A DNA stretch of 64,000 nucleotides from Flavobacterium channae (GCF_021172165.1 NZ_CP089096.1:124001-188000), one strand, 5' to 3'. Numbered from the stretch's first letter, positions 36,363 through 46,834 are shown. The notes: generated by a model not told the origin, from the sequence alone. Translations and numbers: made by a program.

Positions 36363-36425
36363 AAGAGTTATACTAAACAAGGTGGTTTTGTCGTTTTACC
36401 AAATGAAATAACCTATTTTGATACT

Positions 36426-37298
36426 ATGAAGAAATGGATTTTTTTACTAGTTGTGTTGCTGTCTATACCACTGTTTTTCTCATGTGAAGATTTAGATGAT
36501 ACCATCGAAGAACCTTCATTAGTTATCAAATTTCAGTTTGATCCTAATCAAGTACGCTTAAATAATTTAGGTCAACCAGCTTCTATTCCTGCTGGTCACG
36601 CGGCGCAAACACCAGATTTTAGTAAAATAAGTGCCCATTATTTTGAGTTGGCTCCAAATGCAAATACGCAATTAGGAGATGGTGCTGTTTTATTTCATGC
36701 CGATGAAACAACTCAAGGTGGTTCTGTAGCCATTGATTTTAGTAAAGCAACAATTGTTGGAGAAGGAGAGGCTTTTTTGAAAATTCCACTAAGTCAAATT
36801 ACTCAAGGTAATTACGAATATGTTCGTGTTTCATTAGCTTATCAAGAATATACCATTTCAGTTCGAAATGCAGGAAATGATTATTTAGGAAAATTAGCAA
36901 GTTTTGTTGGTTACAACACTTATATCACTACACATTCAATAGGTAATAATGCTTTTCCAGTAAACGGGAACCGCTTGCAAGGTTATTGGGCTTTTGCATT
37001 GAATGATTTTCCATACGCAACTTCTGGTCAAGCGCCAGCCGGAGCTACAACTGTACCAAATCCTATTGCGGCAACATCGCCAATTCCTTCAGGATCTTGT
37101 GTGGTTACAGGTAAATTTCCTCAAAATTTAATTATTACTGGAAATGAAACTCGAGATATTGTAGTTACATTATCACTTTCTTGTAACAATAGTTTTGAGT
37201 GGGAAGAAATAACTGCAGATGGTAAATATGAGCCTTCAATTGGAGAAAATGTTGTTGATATGGGGTTAAGAGGATTAATACCCACATATACAAGATAA
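36426..37298 (+). CDS. Lipoprotein of unknown function
   Basis: A signal peptide ends in a lipobox, PLFFSC (Cys near residue 20), followed by an acidic stretch (EDLDD). The remaining 265 residues look beta-rich and soluble, with the segments HYFELAPNANTQLGDGAVLFHADE, GYWAFALNDFPYAT and VVTLSLSCNNSFEWEE. I recognise no domain. It lies 63 bases after the BNR-repeat gene and may be co-transcribed with it. It is expected to be anchored in the outer membrane. Confidence 0.78.
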   Translation: MKKWIFLLVVLLSIPLFFSCEDLDDTIEEPSLVIKFQFDPNQVRLNNLGQPASIPAGHAAQTPDFSKISAHYFELAPNANTQLGDGAVLFHADETTQGGSVAIDFSKATIVGEGEAFLKIPLSQITQGNYEYVRVSLAYQEYTISVRNAGNDYLGKLASFVGYNTYITTHSIGNNAFPVNGNRLQGYWAFALNDFPYATSGQAPAGATTVPNPIAATSPIPSGSCVVTGKFPQNLIITGNETRDIVVTLSLSCNNSFEWEEITADGKYEPSIGENVVDMGLRGLIPTYTR

Positions 37299-37405
37299 GT
37301 TTTTTTTGTGATATTTTATTTTTTCTTGTTTTTTCGAAGGCTAACTATCTGATATTCAACAGTAGTTAAATTCATTTTAAAATGATTATAAATTAGCGCT
37401 AAAAG

Positions 37406-37437
37406 GTTGTAGTTAATTTCAAATAGCCTTATTTTTG
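37406..37437 (+). promoter_or_regulatory. Predicted sdh operon promoter
   Basis: GTTG at 37406-37409 (3 of 4 match), a 20-base spacer and TATTTTTG at 37430-37437. The leader is about 35 bases. Confidence 0.5.
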
Positions 37438-37476
37438 TTTGATTTTTTATTAAACTAGTACAATCAAATAAAAATT

Positions 37477-38361
37477 ATGGCAAAATCGGCACTATTGAAG
37501 TCATCTCTAGCAAAAAAATACTGGATGGCTCTTACAGGTTTATTCTTATGCTTGTTTTTGGCGGGACACTTGGCAGGAAATCTTCAATTGATTTTTGGAT
37601 CAAGTAAAGACTTTAATGAATATGCATTATTCATGACCACCAATCCAGCAGTTAAGTTACTTTCTTATCTTACTTACATTTCAATTATATTCCACGCTAT
37701 TGATGGAATTATGTTGACTATCCAAAACAAAAAAGCAAGACCAGTTGCTTATGCTAAAACTGATGGTTCTTCTAGTAGTTTTGCTTCAAGAAATATGGCG
37801 GTTTTAGGAACAGTTATTTTAGTTTTTATTGCTACTCACATGGTAAACTTTTGGGCTAAAATGCATTTTGACAAAAAAATGCCTTTAGTTACTAAAGAAA
37901 TGGATAATGGAATTGGTATTAAGCAAGTACAATTAGTAGGTACAAAAGAATCTCCAATGCCTTATTTAGCTGCTAAAGGAGAAAAAACTATTTCATTAGA
38001 ATTCTTAAAAGAAGTTAAAGAGCAAACGCAAGGTAAATACGATTTAGAACTTAAAAACGGAACTACATTAATCAATAAAGTGGATGGTGAAGTTGTTTTT
38101 ATTGGTTACAAAGATTTACATAAATTAACTGTGGATTTCTTTAGAGATGCTAAATATGGATTGTTTTTCACAATTGGATATGTGTTAGCAATGTTAGCTT
38201 TAGCTTTCCATTTATGGCATGGTTTCCAAAGCGCTTTCCAATCGTTAGGAGCTAATAGTTCTAAATTTACTCCAGCAATTAAGTTCTTCGGAAAAGCATT
38301 CGCAATCATAGTTCCATTATTGTTTGCAATCATTCCAGTTTTCTTACACTTAAAAAAATAA
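37477..38361 (+). CDS. sdhC: Succinate dehydrogenase cytochrome b subunit, with an inserted domain
   Basis: Five-helix di-heme membrane anchor of the Bacteroidota/Wolinella type. Candidate heme His residues are H31 (AGHLAGN), H73 (IFHAIDG), H121 (ATHMVNFW) and H245/H248 (FHLWHGFQSAFQ). At 294 residues it is about 70 longer than usual for this family (about 220-230). The excess is a polar segment at residues 131-215 between helices 3 and 4, on one face of the membrane. It begins the sdhCAB operon, 18 bases before sdhA. Confidence 0.92.
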   Translation: MAKSALLKSSLAKKYWMALTGLFLCLFLAGHLAGNLQLIFGSSKDFNEYALFMTTNPAVKLLSYLTYISIIFHAIDGIMLTIQNKKARPVAYAKTDGSSSSFASRNMAVLGTVILVFIATHMVNFWAKMHFDKKMPLVTKEMDNGIGIKQVQLVGTKESPMPYLAAKGEKTISLEFLKEVKEQTQGKYDLELKNGTTLINKVDGEVVFIGYKDLHKLTVDFFRDAKYGLFFTIGYVLAMLALAFHLWHGFQSAFQSLGANSSKFTPAIKFFGKAFAIIVPLLFAIIPVFLHLKK

Positions 38362-38379
38362 TCAACATCAGTATATATT

Positions 38380-40389
38380 ATGAAGTTAGATTCTAAAATA
38401 CCAGCTGGTCCGTTAAAAGACAAATGGACCAATCATAAAAACCATTTAAAATTAGTTGCTCCAAACAATAGACCAAAAATTGATATTATTGTTGTAGGAA
38501 CTGGTTTAGCAGGAGCTTCTGCTGCTGCTTCTCTTGGAGAAATGGGATATAATGTAAAAGCATTTTGTTTTCAAGATTCTCCACGTCGTGCGCACTCAAT
38601 TGCAGCGCAAGGAGGTATTAATGCAGCGAAAAATTATCAAAATGATGGTGATAGTGTTTACCGTCTTTTCTATGATACAATTAAAGGTGGTGACTACCGT
38701 GCTCGGGAAGCAAACGTTCACCGTTTAGCTGAAGTTTCGGGTAACATTATTGACCAATGTGTGGCTCAAGGAGTTCCTTTTGCTCGTGAATATGGTGGAA
38801 TGTTAGACAACCGTTCATTCGGTGGAACACAAGTTCAACGTACGTTTTATGCTGCTGGGCAAACAGGCCAACAATTGTTATTAGGTGCTTATTCAGCTTT
38901 ATCTAGACAAATCGGATTAGGTCGTGTACAAATGTACAACCGTCACGAAATGTTAGAATTGGTTAAAGTTGATGGAAAAGCACGTGGTATTATTGCACGT
39001 AACTTAATTACAGGTGAAATCGAAAGACATTCTGCTCATGCAGTTGTTATCGCTTCTGGAGGTTACGGAAATGTTTATTTCTTATCTACTAACGCGATGG
39101 GAAGTAACGTAACGGCTGGATGGAAAATTCACAAACAAGGTGCATTATTCGCAAATCCTTGTTATGTACAAATTCACCCAACATGTATTCCAGTTCACGG
39201 AACAAATCAGTCAAAATTAACGTTGATGTCTGAATCGTTACGTAACTCTGGACGTATTTGGGTTCCAAAGAAAAAAGAAGATGCTGAAGCTATCAGAGCT
39301 GGTAAATTAAAACCAACTCAAATTGCTGAAGAAGATAGAGATTACTACTTAGAAAGAAGATATCCTGCTTTTGGTAACTTAGTTCCACGTGACGTAGCTT
39401 CTAGAGCTGCTAAAGAGCGTTGTGACGCTGGTTACGGTATTGAAGCAAATGATACTAACGAAGGAGTTTATTTAGATTTCTCTACTGAGATTCAAACAAA
39501 AGGTCGTCAAACGGCTTATGCAAAAGGAAATCACAATCCTACGGCAGAAGAAATTACTGCTTTAGGAAAACAATGGTTAGAAGAGAAATATGGTAACTTG
39601 TTTACTATGTATCAAAAAATCACTGACGAGAATCCTTATGAAACTCCAATGAAAATTTATCCAGCAGTTCACTATACAATGGGTGGTGTTTGGGTTGATT
39701 ATAACCTTCAATCTACTATTCCAGGTTGTTTCGTTGCAGGTGAAGCTAATTTCTCTGATCACGGAGCTAACCGTTTAGGAGCTTCTGCTTTAATGCAAGG
39801 TTTAGCTGATGGATATTTTGTATTACCTTATACAATTTCTAACTACTTAGCAGACGAAATCAGAACAGGTAAAATTTCTACTGAGTCTCCAGAATTCGTT
39901 GAAGCTGAATCAAGAGTTAAAGATTCAATCAGCAAATTCTTAAATAACAACGGTACAAAATCTGTAGATTATTTCCACAAAAAATTAGGAAATATCATGT
40001 GGAATAAAGTTGGAATGGGACGTAATGAGAAAGGTTTAACTGAAGCAGTTGCAGAAATTGCTCAATTAAAAGAAGATTTCTATAAAGATGTCTATGTTCC
40101 TGGAAGTGCAGATGAATTAAACCCTGAATTAGAAAAAGCTTTAAGAGTTGCAGATTTCATCGAATTAGGACAATTAATGGCAATGGATGCTTTACAGCGT
40201 AAAGAGTCTTGTGGAGGTCACTTCCGTGAAGAATATCAAGATGCTGAAGGTGAAACATTACGTGATGATGAAAACTTCAAATTTGTTGGTGCTTGGGAAT
40301 ATAAAGGAGATGATATCAGCAAAGAAGAACTTCATAAAGAAGAATTGAAATACGAAGAAATTAAAATTGCAGCTAGAAATTACAAATAA
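38380..40389 (+). CDS. sdhA: Succinate dehydrogenase / fumarate reductase flavoprotein subunit
   Basis: Oxidises succinate to fumarate in the TCA cycle. The FAD-binding motif [18 protein letters not shown] starts near residue 39. The covalent-FAD His is in [15 protein letters not shown], the substrate-side segments include [18 protein letters not shown], and [17 protein letters not shown] is present. The 669-residue length is typical of the epsilon/Bacteroidota type. It is followed by sdhB after 6 bases. Confidence 0.97.
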   Translation: MKLDSKIPAGPLKDKWTNHKNHLKLVAPNNRPKIDIIVVGTGLAGASAAASLGEMGYNVKAFCFQDSPRRAHSIAAQGGINAAKNYQNDGDSVYRLFYDTIKGGDYRAREANVHRLAEVSGNIIDQCVAQGVPFAREYGGMLDNRSFGGTQVQRTFYAAGQTGQQLLLGAYSALSRQIGLGRVQMYNRHEMLELVKVDGKARGIIARNLITGEIERHSAHAVVIASGGYGNVYFLSTNAMGSNVTAGWKIHKQGALFANPCYVQIHPTCIPVHGTNQSKLTLMSESLRNSGRIWVPKKKEDAEAIRAGKLKPTQIAEEDRDYYLERRYPAFGNLVPRDVASRAAKERCDAGYGIEANDTNEGVYLDFSTEIQTKGRQTAYAKGNHNPTAEEITALGKQWLEEKYGNLFTMYQKITDENPYETPMKIYPAVHYTMGGVWVDYNLQSTIPGCFVAGEANFSDHGANRLGASALMQGLADGYFVLPYTISNYLADEIRTGKISTESPEFVEAESRVKDSISKFLNNNGTKSVDYFHKKLGNIMWNKVGMGRNEKGLTEAVAEIAQLKEDFYKDVYVPGSADELNPELEKALRVADFIELGQLMAMDALQRKESCGGHFREEYQDAEGETLRDDENFKFVGAWEYKGDDISKEELHKEELKYEEIKIAARNYK

Positions 40390-40395
40390 TATATT

Positions 40396-41157
40396 ATGAG
40401 TGCAGCAAAAAACATCAATATAAACCTTAAAATTTGGCGTCAGAAAAACGCAAATTCTAAAGGAAGCATGGAAACTTATAAATTAGATAATGTTTCTACT
40501 GCAAGTTCGTTTTTGGAAATGTTAGACCAATTAAACGAGCAATTAATTAATGAAAAGAAAGAACCAGTAGCATTTGATCACGATTGTCGTGAGGGAATTT
40601 GTGGAATGTGTTCTTTATATATCAATGGACGTGCTCACGGACCTGATACTGGAATTACAACTTGTCAGTTACACATGAGAATGTTCAAAGATGGAGATAC
40701 TATCTATATTGAGCCATGGAGAAGTAAAGCTTTCCCAGTAATCAAAGATTTAGTGGTTGATAGAAGTGCTTTTGATAGAATTCAACAAGCAGGAGGTTTC
40801 GTATCGGTAAATACTTCTGGTAATACAATTGATGCAAATTCAATTCCAGTCCCTAAAGTCGATGCTGATAAAGCTTTTGAAGCAGCAGCTTGTATTGGTT
40901 GTGGAGCTTGTGTTGCGACTTGTAAAAATGGTTCTGCAATGTTATTTGTTGGAGCTAAAGTATCACAATATGCTTTATTGCCACAAGGTAAAGTAGAAGC
41001 AACGCAACGTGTTTTAAACATGGTACGTCAAATGGACGAAGAAGGATTCGGAAATTGTACAAATACTGGAGCATGTGAAATCGAATGTCCAAAAGGAATT
41101 TCATTAGAAAACATTGCTCGTATGAACAGAGAATACTTAAAAGCTTCTTTGAAATAA
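40396..41157 (+). CDS. sdhB: Succinate dehydrogenase iron-sulphur subunit
   Basis: Carries electrons from SdhA to the heme anchor. The [2Fe-2S] ligands lie in [16 protein letters not shown] and TTCQLHMR. The [4Fe-4S] ligands lie in [14 protein letters not shown], and the C-terminal cluster segment is [16 protein letters not shown]. The 253-residue length is normal. It ends the operon and a strong terminator follows. Confidence 0.97.
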   Translation: MSAAKNININLKIWRQKNANSKGSMETYKLDNVSTASSFLEMLDQLNEQLINEKKEPVAFDHDCREGICGMCSLYINGRAHGPDTGITTCQLHMRMFKDGDTIYIEPWRSKAFPVIKDLVVDRSAFDRIQQAGGFVSVNTSGNTIDANSIPVPKVDADKAFEAAACIGCGACVATCKNGSAMLFVGAKVSQYALLPQGKVEATQRVLNMVRQMDEEGFGNCTNTGACEIECPKGISLENIARMNREYLKASLK

Positions 41158-41179
41158 TTCAGTAAAGCTTCATAATAAT

Positions 41180-41212
41180 AAAACGCATTCATTTATTTGG
41201 ATGCGTTTTTTT
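41180..41212 (+). terminator. Terminator after sdhB
   Basis: AAACGCAT (41181-41188) pairs with ATGCGTTT (41201-41208), followed by T to 41212. Confidence 0.85.
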
Positions 41213-41237
41213 GTACTTTTAAACCAAATTAATAGTC

Positions 41238-42002
41238 ATGAAAATCGCACTTTTTCAAACCAAATTAGCTTGGGAAAACCCAATGGTAAATAGAAAATTC
41301 ATTGAGGAGTATTTCTTAAACGAGGACGAATCATTTGATTTGTTTGTGTTGCCCGAAATGTTCACTTCTGGTTTTACCATGAATCCATACGCAGTTGCTG
41401 AAACTATGGACGGTGAAACAATGACTTGGTTGAAAGAATTGGCTAAAAAGAAAACTTGTGCCATTACCGGAAGTTTGGTTATAAAAGAAAATGATAATTT
41501 TTATAACCGAATGGTTTTTGTTTTTCCTTCTGGAGAAGTGCAATTTTATAACAAAAGACATCTTTTTACCTTAGCTGGTGAAGAAAAAGTATATGCAAAA
41601 GGAACAGAAAAAGTAATTGTAAATTATAACAATTGGAATATTTGCTTACAAGTTTGTTATGATTTGCGTTTTCCTGTTTTTGTTCGAAATGTTGAAAAGT
41701 ATGATTTACTACTTTATGTTGCTAACTGGCCAAAGCCTAGAATTGCTGCTTGGGATGCACTTTTAAAAGCTCGTGCAATAGAAAACATGTGTTACACTAT
41801 TGGCGTTAATAGAGTAGGAGAAGATGCGAATCAACTCGAATATCCTGGCCATTCAAAAACATTTGATTTTTTAGGCAATACACTTGTAGATTGCGAACAA
41901 GAATTAGGTGTTTTCATCGTTGAATTGGATAAAACTTCTCAAAATGATGCAAGAGCAAGATTTAACTTCTTAAACGATATGGATGCTTTTGAAATCCGCT
42001 AA
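41238..42002 (+). CDS. Nitrilase-superfamily amidohydrolase (omega-amidase-like)
   Basis: The 254-residue C-N hydrolase has the Glu-Lys-Cys triad: Glu in LPEMFTSGF, Lys in YNKRHLFT and Cys in CLQVCYDLRFPVF. The close fit of these segments to YafV/Nit2-type enzymes suggests an omega-amidase acting on 2-oxoglutaramate or 2-oxosuccinamate in methionine salvage, but the substrate is inference. It is cytoplasmic. The stop overlaps the stop of the convergent lipoprotein gene. Confidence 0.9.
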   Translation: MKIALFQTKLAWENPMVNRKFIEEYFLNEDESFDLFVLPEMFTSGFTMNPYAVAETMDGETMTWLKELAKKKTCAITGSLVIKENDNFYNRMVFVFPSGEVQFYNKRHLFTLAGEEKVYAKGTEKVIVNYNNWNICLQVCYDLRFPVFVRNVEKYDLLLYVANWPKPRIAAWDALLKARAIENMCYTIGVNRVGEDANQLEYPGHSKTFDFLGNTLVDCEQELGVFIVELDKTSQNDARARFNFLNDMDAFEIR

Positions 42003-43600
42003 TTCAAGATAAAATCCTGTTCTACATCCCAGTTTGCCCTGACATCTATTAGTTTTGGAAAATAAATGATTTCCTCAGCTTGTTTTTTGGCTAAGTAATT
42101 TCCAGTATCCCATTCACCATTTGCATTGTCATCATAGATGATTCTAATAGTGTAAAGTTTAGGTTCTATAATATCAAAACTTACACTAGATTCTTTAGTT
42201 GTGATGGCTTTGTATAAAACTTCTTTTTTGTCTAATAATTCAATTATAACCGGAAAGCGTTTTACATTTTCCAGATTTATTTTCAGATTTCCGTAATCAG
42301 CAAGTTGTTTAGTTGTAACATTAAATTTCAAAGAATCATTCGGTTTTTCATAAAAATCAACAAAAGCCCCTGGAAGTATTTCCATTTTATATTTTTCGTC
42401 TTCACCTTTGTCAAAATCGAAAATAATTTCTTGATCGAATTCGTTATATCGCGATGTAAATTTAACGTCTACAGAATCTTTATTTCTTAAATTGATTTTG
42501 GAATTATCAATACTGACAATTGGCGTAGAAGATTTTAAAACCAACGGATCTCTAAAAGCTAAAAGACTTGCCGATTTTTTTTCAATTTTTAACGTATCAC
42601 CTTCTTTAAGATCTTTAAGTTTAGAGTTAAAGGATTTTGAATAATCACCATTTGAAACTGTAATTTGTAGTGAATCCATTTTTACATTTGGATAAAAAAT
42701 TTGTACAGAGTCTTTGTTCTTTTCTGGGAATTTGGTGATTTTTATCGGAACTTCTTTGTTTTGATATGTTGCGGTAACTTTTGTATTCTTGAAATCGCCT
42801 TCGTAACCTAAATATAATTTGTTGTTGCTTTCTTGTGTAGGTTTGTCTGCTTTAAAAGGCTTTTTTTCCTGAAACAATTCTAGTTCAAACATATCTGAAG
42901 TTGGAATTGTAATTGGGAAGTCTAAAAAGCCTATTTTATCAACTGCTGGATTGTATAAATTGTTGCTTGCTTTGTCTTTCATGGCAACAATTCTATAACT
43001 TCCTTCTTTAAGATTCTCTAGTGAAAACACTTTTAAGCTATCTAAAGTGTTTGTAACGTAAAGTGGAGTTTGCTTGTAAACGGTAGAATCAGTAAACGTT
43101 TGAGCATCGTATAACATTATGCTCACAAAATTGTCAGGATTTTGTTCAAAAGCATCTTTAACTTTTCCAACAACAGTTAGTGAGTCTACATAACTTCCAG
43201 TAGAAAATACATATTTGTACTGCGAATACGGATTTCCTTCATTATTATCGGTTATACTTTGGCCAAAATTAAAGCTATACGTAGTATTTGGTTGTAAAGT
43301 GTCTAAAATTTTAATGGAAATAAATCTGCTAGCGCTTCCTTGAGGTACAACAATAGGCTGTTTTTTCATTGGCGGAGAAATAATCAATTGTTTGTTGATG
43401 TCTTTAATTTTAATTAACTCATCAAAATTGATTTTAATTTCGTTTCCTTTAAAATTAGTTGAAAAATTATTAGGACTGCTATTAACTATTTTTGGAGCAA
43501 TAGTATCTTTAGCACCACCAGTAATGGTTCCCCTTTTAGCACAATTTGTTAATAATAAAAGACTTGCTAGTAAAAAAGCTATTTTTTTAAATTTTGTCAT
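41999..43600 (-). CDS. Ig-like domain lipoprotein (SbsA/Big_5 type)
   Basis: A signal peptide ends in the lipobox LLLLTNC (Cys near residue 20). The first domain, beginning GGAKDTIAPKIVNSSPNNFS and continuing INFDELIKIKD and NTTYSFNFGQSITDNNEGN, is the bacterial Ig-like fold (Big_5) common in Bacteroidota lipoproteins. The rest of the 533 residues is beta-rich with repeated Lys/Asp segments. It is probably outer-membrane anchored. No enzymatic motif is seen and the role is unknown. Confidence 0.87.
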   Translation of the reverse strand: MTKFKKIAFLLASLLLLTNCAKRGTITGGAKDTIAPKIVNSSPNNFSTNFKGNEIKINFDELIKIKDINKQLIISPPMKKQPIVVPQGSASRFISIKILDTLQPNTTYSFNFGQSITDNNEGNPYSQYKYVFSTGSYVDSLTVVGKVKDAFEQNPDNFVSIMLYDAQTFTDSTVYKQTPLYVTNTLDSLKVFSLENLKEGSYRIVAMKDKASNNLYNPAVDKIGFLDFPITIPTSDMFELELFQEKKPFKADKPTQESNNKLYLGYEGDFKNTKVTATYQNKEVPIKITKFPEKNKDSVQIFYPNVKMDSLQITVSNGDYSKSFNSKLKDLKEGDTLKIEKKSASLLAFRDPLVLKSSTPIVSIDNSKINLRNKDSVDVKFTSRYNEFDQEIIFDFDKGEDEKYKMEILPGAFVDFYEKPNDSLKFNVTTKQLADYGNLKINLENVKRFPVIIELLDKKEVLYKAITTKESSVSFDIIEPKLYTIRIIYDDNANGEWDTGNYLAKKQAEEIIYFPKLIDVRANWDVEQDFILN

Positions 43601-43667
43601 TCTTTCAAATAATGGTGTTACAAAATAACAACTATAATTAGTGCAAACATACGATTTTTAGTAATTT

Positions 43668-44351
43668 TTAAGATAAGGTGTACGCAATTGTTACAATACT
43701 TACTTTGCTATTCGGGATTTTTAGTAAAGCTTTTGCGCAAGCTTCTAAAGTAGCTCCCGAAGTCATAACGTCATCTACAAGTAAAAAGTGCTTGTTATGA
43801 TTGGTTTCGTTATAATTAACATCAAAAATTTCATTTGTAACTTCCTTGCGATGTTCTTTGTCTTTTTTGGTTTGAGTTTTGGAATATTTGTTTCGATAAA
43901 GAAGTGATGGATTGTATGGAATTTTTAATTCCTCTGATAATGTTTCACAAAAAGTGGTAATTTGATTATAACCTCTTTCTTTCAGTCTTTTTTCATGAAG
44001 CGGAACTGGGATAATTTCGGTTATAGTTTTGATTTTTGAAACCGATTTTAAATCTTTTGCATACCATTTTCCAAGTAAAGAGCCAATTTCTTGATGTTTT
44101 CTATATTTTAAATTGTGAATCAAGTTTTGAACTATTCCATTATGATGAAAATACAACATTGAAGCGCTAAATTCTATAGGAATTATGCCATAAAATTTTT
44201 TTGTTGTATCATTGTTCTCTAAAATATGATGATTGGTGTATGGTAAACCGTGGTTACATTCTGTGCAGATAATTTTTTCATTATTTAGTAATAAAGCGCT
44301 ACAACCCATACAGAGTTTTGGGAAAAGTAAGTTTATCAGATTTTTTAGCAT
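43668..44351 (-). CDS. ComF family protein (phosphoribosyltransferase fold)
   Basis: 227 residues: an N-terminal Cys-rich zinc-finger-like part (CMGCSALLLNNEKIICTEC), then a phosphoribosyltransferase domain with the PRPP-binding loop LLVDDVMTSGATLEAC near residue 190. ComF proteins are linked to DNA uptake in competent bacteria, but many Bacteroidota homologues have no tested role. It is divergent from the coiled-coil gene that follows on the plus strand, with a 61-base gap. Confidence 0.92.
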   Translation of the reverse strand: MLKNLINLLFPKLCMGCSALLLNNEKIICTECNHGLPYTNHHILENNDTTKKFYGIIPIEFSASMLYFHHNGIVQNLIHNLKYRKHQEIGSLLGKWYAKDLKSVSKIKTITEIIPVPLHEKRLKERGYNQITTFCETLSEELKIPYNPSLLYRNKYSKTQTKKDKEHRKEVTNEIFDVNYNETNHNKHFLLVDDVMTSGATLEACAKALLKIPNSKVSIVTIAYTLS

Positions 44352-44412
44352 TTTATCGATTAATTATATTAACATTAACATTTTTGAATAAATTTATAAA
44401 AAAGTTAACAAA

Positions 44413-45192
44413 ATGGCACTTAGAAAGAACAAAATAACAAAAATCAGCATCTTAGTTTTGATGCTTTTGTCGTTGTTCTTAAGTGTTAAGTATTACAAAA
44501 TTTCTGATGATTTTAACAAATACGTAGAAAACTCTGAATTAGAGAATAAAGTATTAGAAAGTCAGCTTACAGAAATTCTTCACAAATACGATTCGTTAAG
44601 TATCAAAACTAAAATTGATAGTCTTAGATTTAATGATCAGATTCGTTTTGCTCAATCAGGCAAAAATGAAAAGAGTAATTCTAAGTTCAACACCATTGAA
44701 GATTCAATCGTTTTTTATGCTAAACAACAACAAAATGCAAAAAGTTTTGTAGCTAAATTAAATACGGTTAATTCAAATTTACCAACTGCAAAAGCTTCGT
44801 CAAAAATTGCTCAATTATCAGCAATGAATGTAAATGCAAAAGGAGTTAAAATCTATTCTGATGCATACAATATGAGTGAAGCCAAAATTCAACAATTGAG
44901 AGTTTGTTTTACTTTAGAAGAGAATCAATTGGTTCACACCGGTAATAAGACAGTTTACATTCAGGTGGTTAATCCAAAAAATCAAATCATTTCAGTTGGC
45001 AATACTTCTGTAGAGTCTGACACTAATGTTAAATTACAATATAGTGCTTCAGTAAATGCTAATTACCAAAGACAAGATACGGATGTTTGTACTTATGTTG
45101 ATTTGGAACAAAAAAAGACAATAAGAGGTAAATACAAAATCAATATTTATCACAATTTTGTTAAAATTGGTACTACAATTTTCGAATATTAA
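44413..45192 (+). CDS. Single-pass membrane protein with coiled coil, function unknown
   Basis: 259 residues: a basic N-terminus, one transmembrane helix (about residues 9-26), a heptad-rich helical stalk to about 120 (LENKVLESQLTEILHKYDSL), then a beta-rich C-terminal domain (RVCFTLEENQLV, VYIQVVNPKNQII, GKYKINIYHNFVKIG). The C-terminal part is presumably periplasmic. It resembles a conserved Bacteroidota family that is sometimes mislabelled as a chromosome partitioning protein; there is no ParA motif. No function can be assigned. Confidence 0.82.
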   Translation: MALRKNKITKISILVLMLLSLFLSVKYYKISDDFNKYVENSELENKVLESQLTEILHKYDSLSIKTKIDSLRFNDQIRFAQSGKNEKSNSKFNTIEDSIVFYAKQQQNAKSFVAKLNTVNSNLPTAKASSKIAQLSAMNVNAKGVKIYSDAYNMSEAKIQQLRVCFTLEENQLVHTGNKTVYIQVVNPKNQIISVGNTSVESDTNVKLQYSASVNANYQRQDTDVCTYVDLEQKKTIRGKYKINIYHNFVKIGTTIFEY

Positions 45193-45243
45193 TAATTCTT
45201 ATTTTTATTCTACAATTTCTTTTCGTTATTTCATTCCTATTTT

Positions 45244-45251
45244 TACTTTTG
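45244..45251 (+). promoter_or_regulatory. Likely -7 box of glyS, implying a near-leaderless transcript
   Basis: TACTTTTG matches the -7 consensus and ends 4 bases before the glyS ATG (45256). No clear -33 box was found. Confidence 0.5.
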
Positions 45252-45255
45252 CAGT

Positions 45256-46797
45256 ATGGCAAAACAAGATGATATTTTTAAAAATGTAGTTTCGCATGCA
45301 AAAGAGTACGGATTTATTTTTCCGTCAAGCGAAATATACGATGGTTTAAGTGCGGTTTATGATTACGCACAAAATGGTGTTGAATTAAAGAAAAACATCC
45401 GTGAATATTGGTGGAAATCAATGGTGCAAATGCATGAAAATATTGTAGGTTTAGACGCTGCAATTTTAATGCATCCAACAACATGGAAAGCATCAGGTCA
45501 CGTTGACGCTTTTAATGATCCATTAATTGATAATAAAGATTCTAAAAAAAGATATCGTGCTGATGTTTTAATTGAGGATTATGCCGAAAAATTAAATCAA
45601 AAAGCGCAAAAAGAAATTGAAAAAGCAAAAGCTCGTTTCGGTGAAGCTTTTGACGAATCTCAATTTGTAACTACAAACGAAAGAGTAAAAGGATATTTAG
45701 ATCAAAAATCGGCTATTTTACAAAGAATGGCAAAAGGTTTAGATTCTGGAGATTTAGCTGATGTAAAAGCATTAATCGAAGAATTAGAAATTGCTTGTCC
45801 TGAAAGTGGTTCTAAAAACTGGACGGATGTTAAGCAATTTAACTTGATGTTTGGTACTAAATTAGGTGCTTCTGCTGAAAATGCAATGGATTTATATCTT
45901 CGCCCTGAAACAGCTCAAGGTATTTTTGTTAACTTCTTAAATGTGCAAAAAACAGGAAGAATGAAAATTCCTTTTGGAATTGCACAAACAGGAAAAGCGT
46001 TCCGTAATGAAATCGTTGCAAGACAGTTTATTTTCCGTATGCGTGAATTTGAACAAATGGAAATGCAATTCTTTGTGAAGCCAGGAGAAGAAATGAAATG
46101 GTATGAATACTGGAAAACAACTCGTTTAGCTTGGCATAAATCGCTTGGTTTAGGTGCTGAAAATTACCGTTTCCACGACCATGAGAAATTAGCACATTAT
46201 GCAAATGCCGCTGCTGATATTGAATTCAATTTCCCATTCGGATTTAAAGAATTAGAAGGAATTCATTCAAGAACCGATTTCGATTTAAAAGCGCACGAAC
46301 AATATTCTGGTAAAAAATTACAATATTTTGATACTGAAGAAAACAAAAACTATGTGCCTTACGTAGTAGAAACTTCTGTTGGATTAGATAGAATGTTCTT
46401 GGCTGTTTTCTCAAAATCATTACAAGAAGAAACTTTAGAAGACGGTTCAACAAGAACAGTTTTACGTTTACCTTCGGTTTTAGCGCCAACAAAAGCTGCG
46501 GTTTTACCATTAGTTAAAAAAGATGGTTTGCCAGAAGTAGCTAATAAAATCATCGAGGATTTAAAATGGGATTTCAATGTAACGTATGACGAAAAAGATG
46601 CTGTAGGTCGTCGTTACCGTCGTCAAGACGCTTTAGGAACACCATTTTGTATCACAGTAGATCATCAAACATTAGAAGACGAAACGGTAACAATTCGTCA
46701 TAGAGATTCTATGCAACAAGATAGAGTTAAGATTTCTGAATTAAGAGGAATTATCAATAACGAAGTTTCTATGAGAAACTGGTTGATGAAAATGTAG
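45256..46797 (+). CDS. glyS: Glycine-tRNA ligase (dimeric class II type)
   Basis: Charges tRNA-Gly. The 513-residue enzyme is of the alpha2 eukaryote/archaea-like type, not the alpha2-beta2 type. Class II motif 2 regions are visible (YLRPETAQGIFVNF, GKAFRNEIVARQFIFRMREFEQMEMQFF), followed by VVETSVGLDRMFLAVF and a C-terminal anticodon-binding domain (LAPTKAAVLPLVKKDG, RRYRRQDALGTPFCITVD). Identification is secure; a strong terminator follows. Confidence 0.97.
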   Translation: MAKQDDIFKNVVSHAKEYGFIFPSSEIYDGLSAVYDYAQNGVELKKNIREYWWKSMVQMHENIVGLDAAILMHPTTWKASGHVDAFNDPLIDNKDSKKRYRADVLIEDYAEKLNQKAQKEIEKAKARFGEAFDESQFVTTNERVKGYLDQKSAILQRMAKGLDSGDLADVKALIEELEIACPESGSKNWTDVKQFNLMFGTKLGASAENAMDLYLRPETAQGIFVNFLNVQKTGRMKIPFGIAQTGKAFRNEIVARQFIFRMREFEQMEMQFFVKPGEEMKWYEYWKTTRLAWHKSLGLGAENYRFHDHEKLAHYANAAADIEFNFPFGFKELEGIHSRTDFDLKAHEQYSGKKLQYFDTEENKNYVPYVVETSVGLDRMFLAVFSKSLQEETLEDGSTRTVLRLPSVLAPTKAAVLPLVKKDGLPEVANKIIEDLKWDFNVTYDEKDAVGRRYRRQDALGTPFCITVDHQTLEDETVTIRHRDSMQQDRVKISELRGIINNEVSMRNWLMKM

Positions 46798-46834
46798 TTG
46801 AGAAGTAAAAAGTAAAAAGCTCAAAGTAAAAAGT

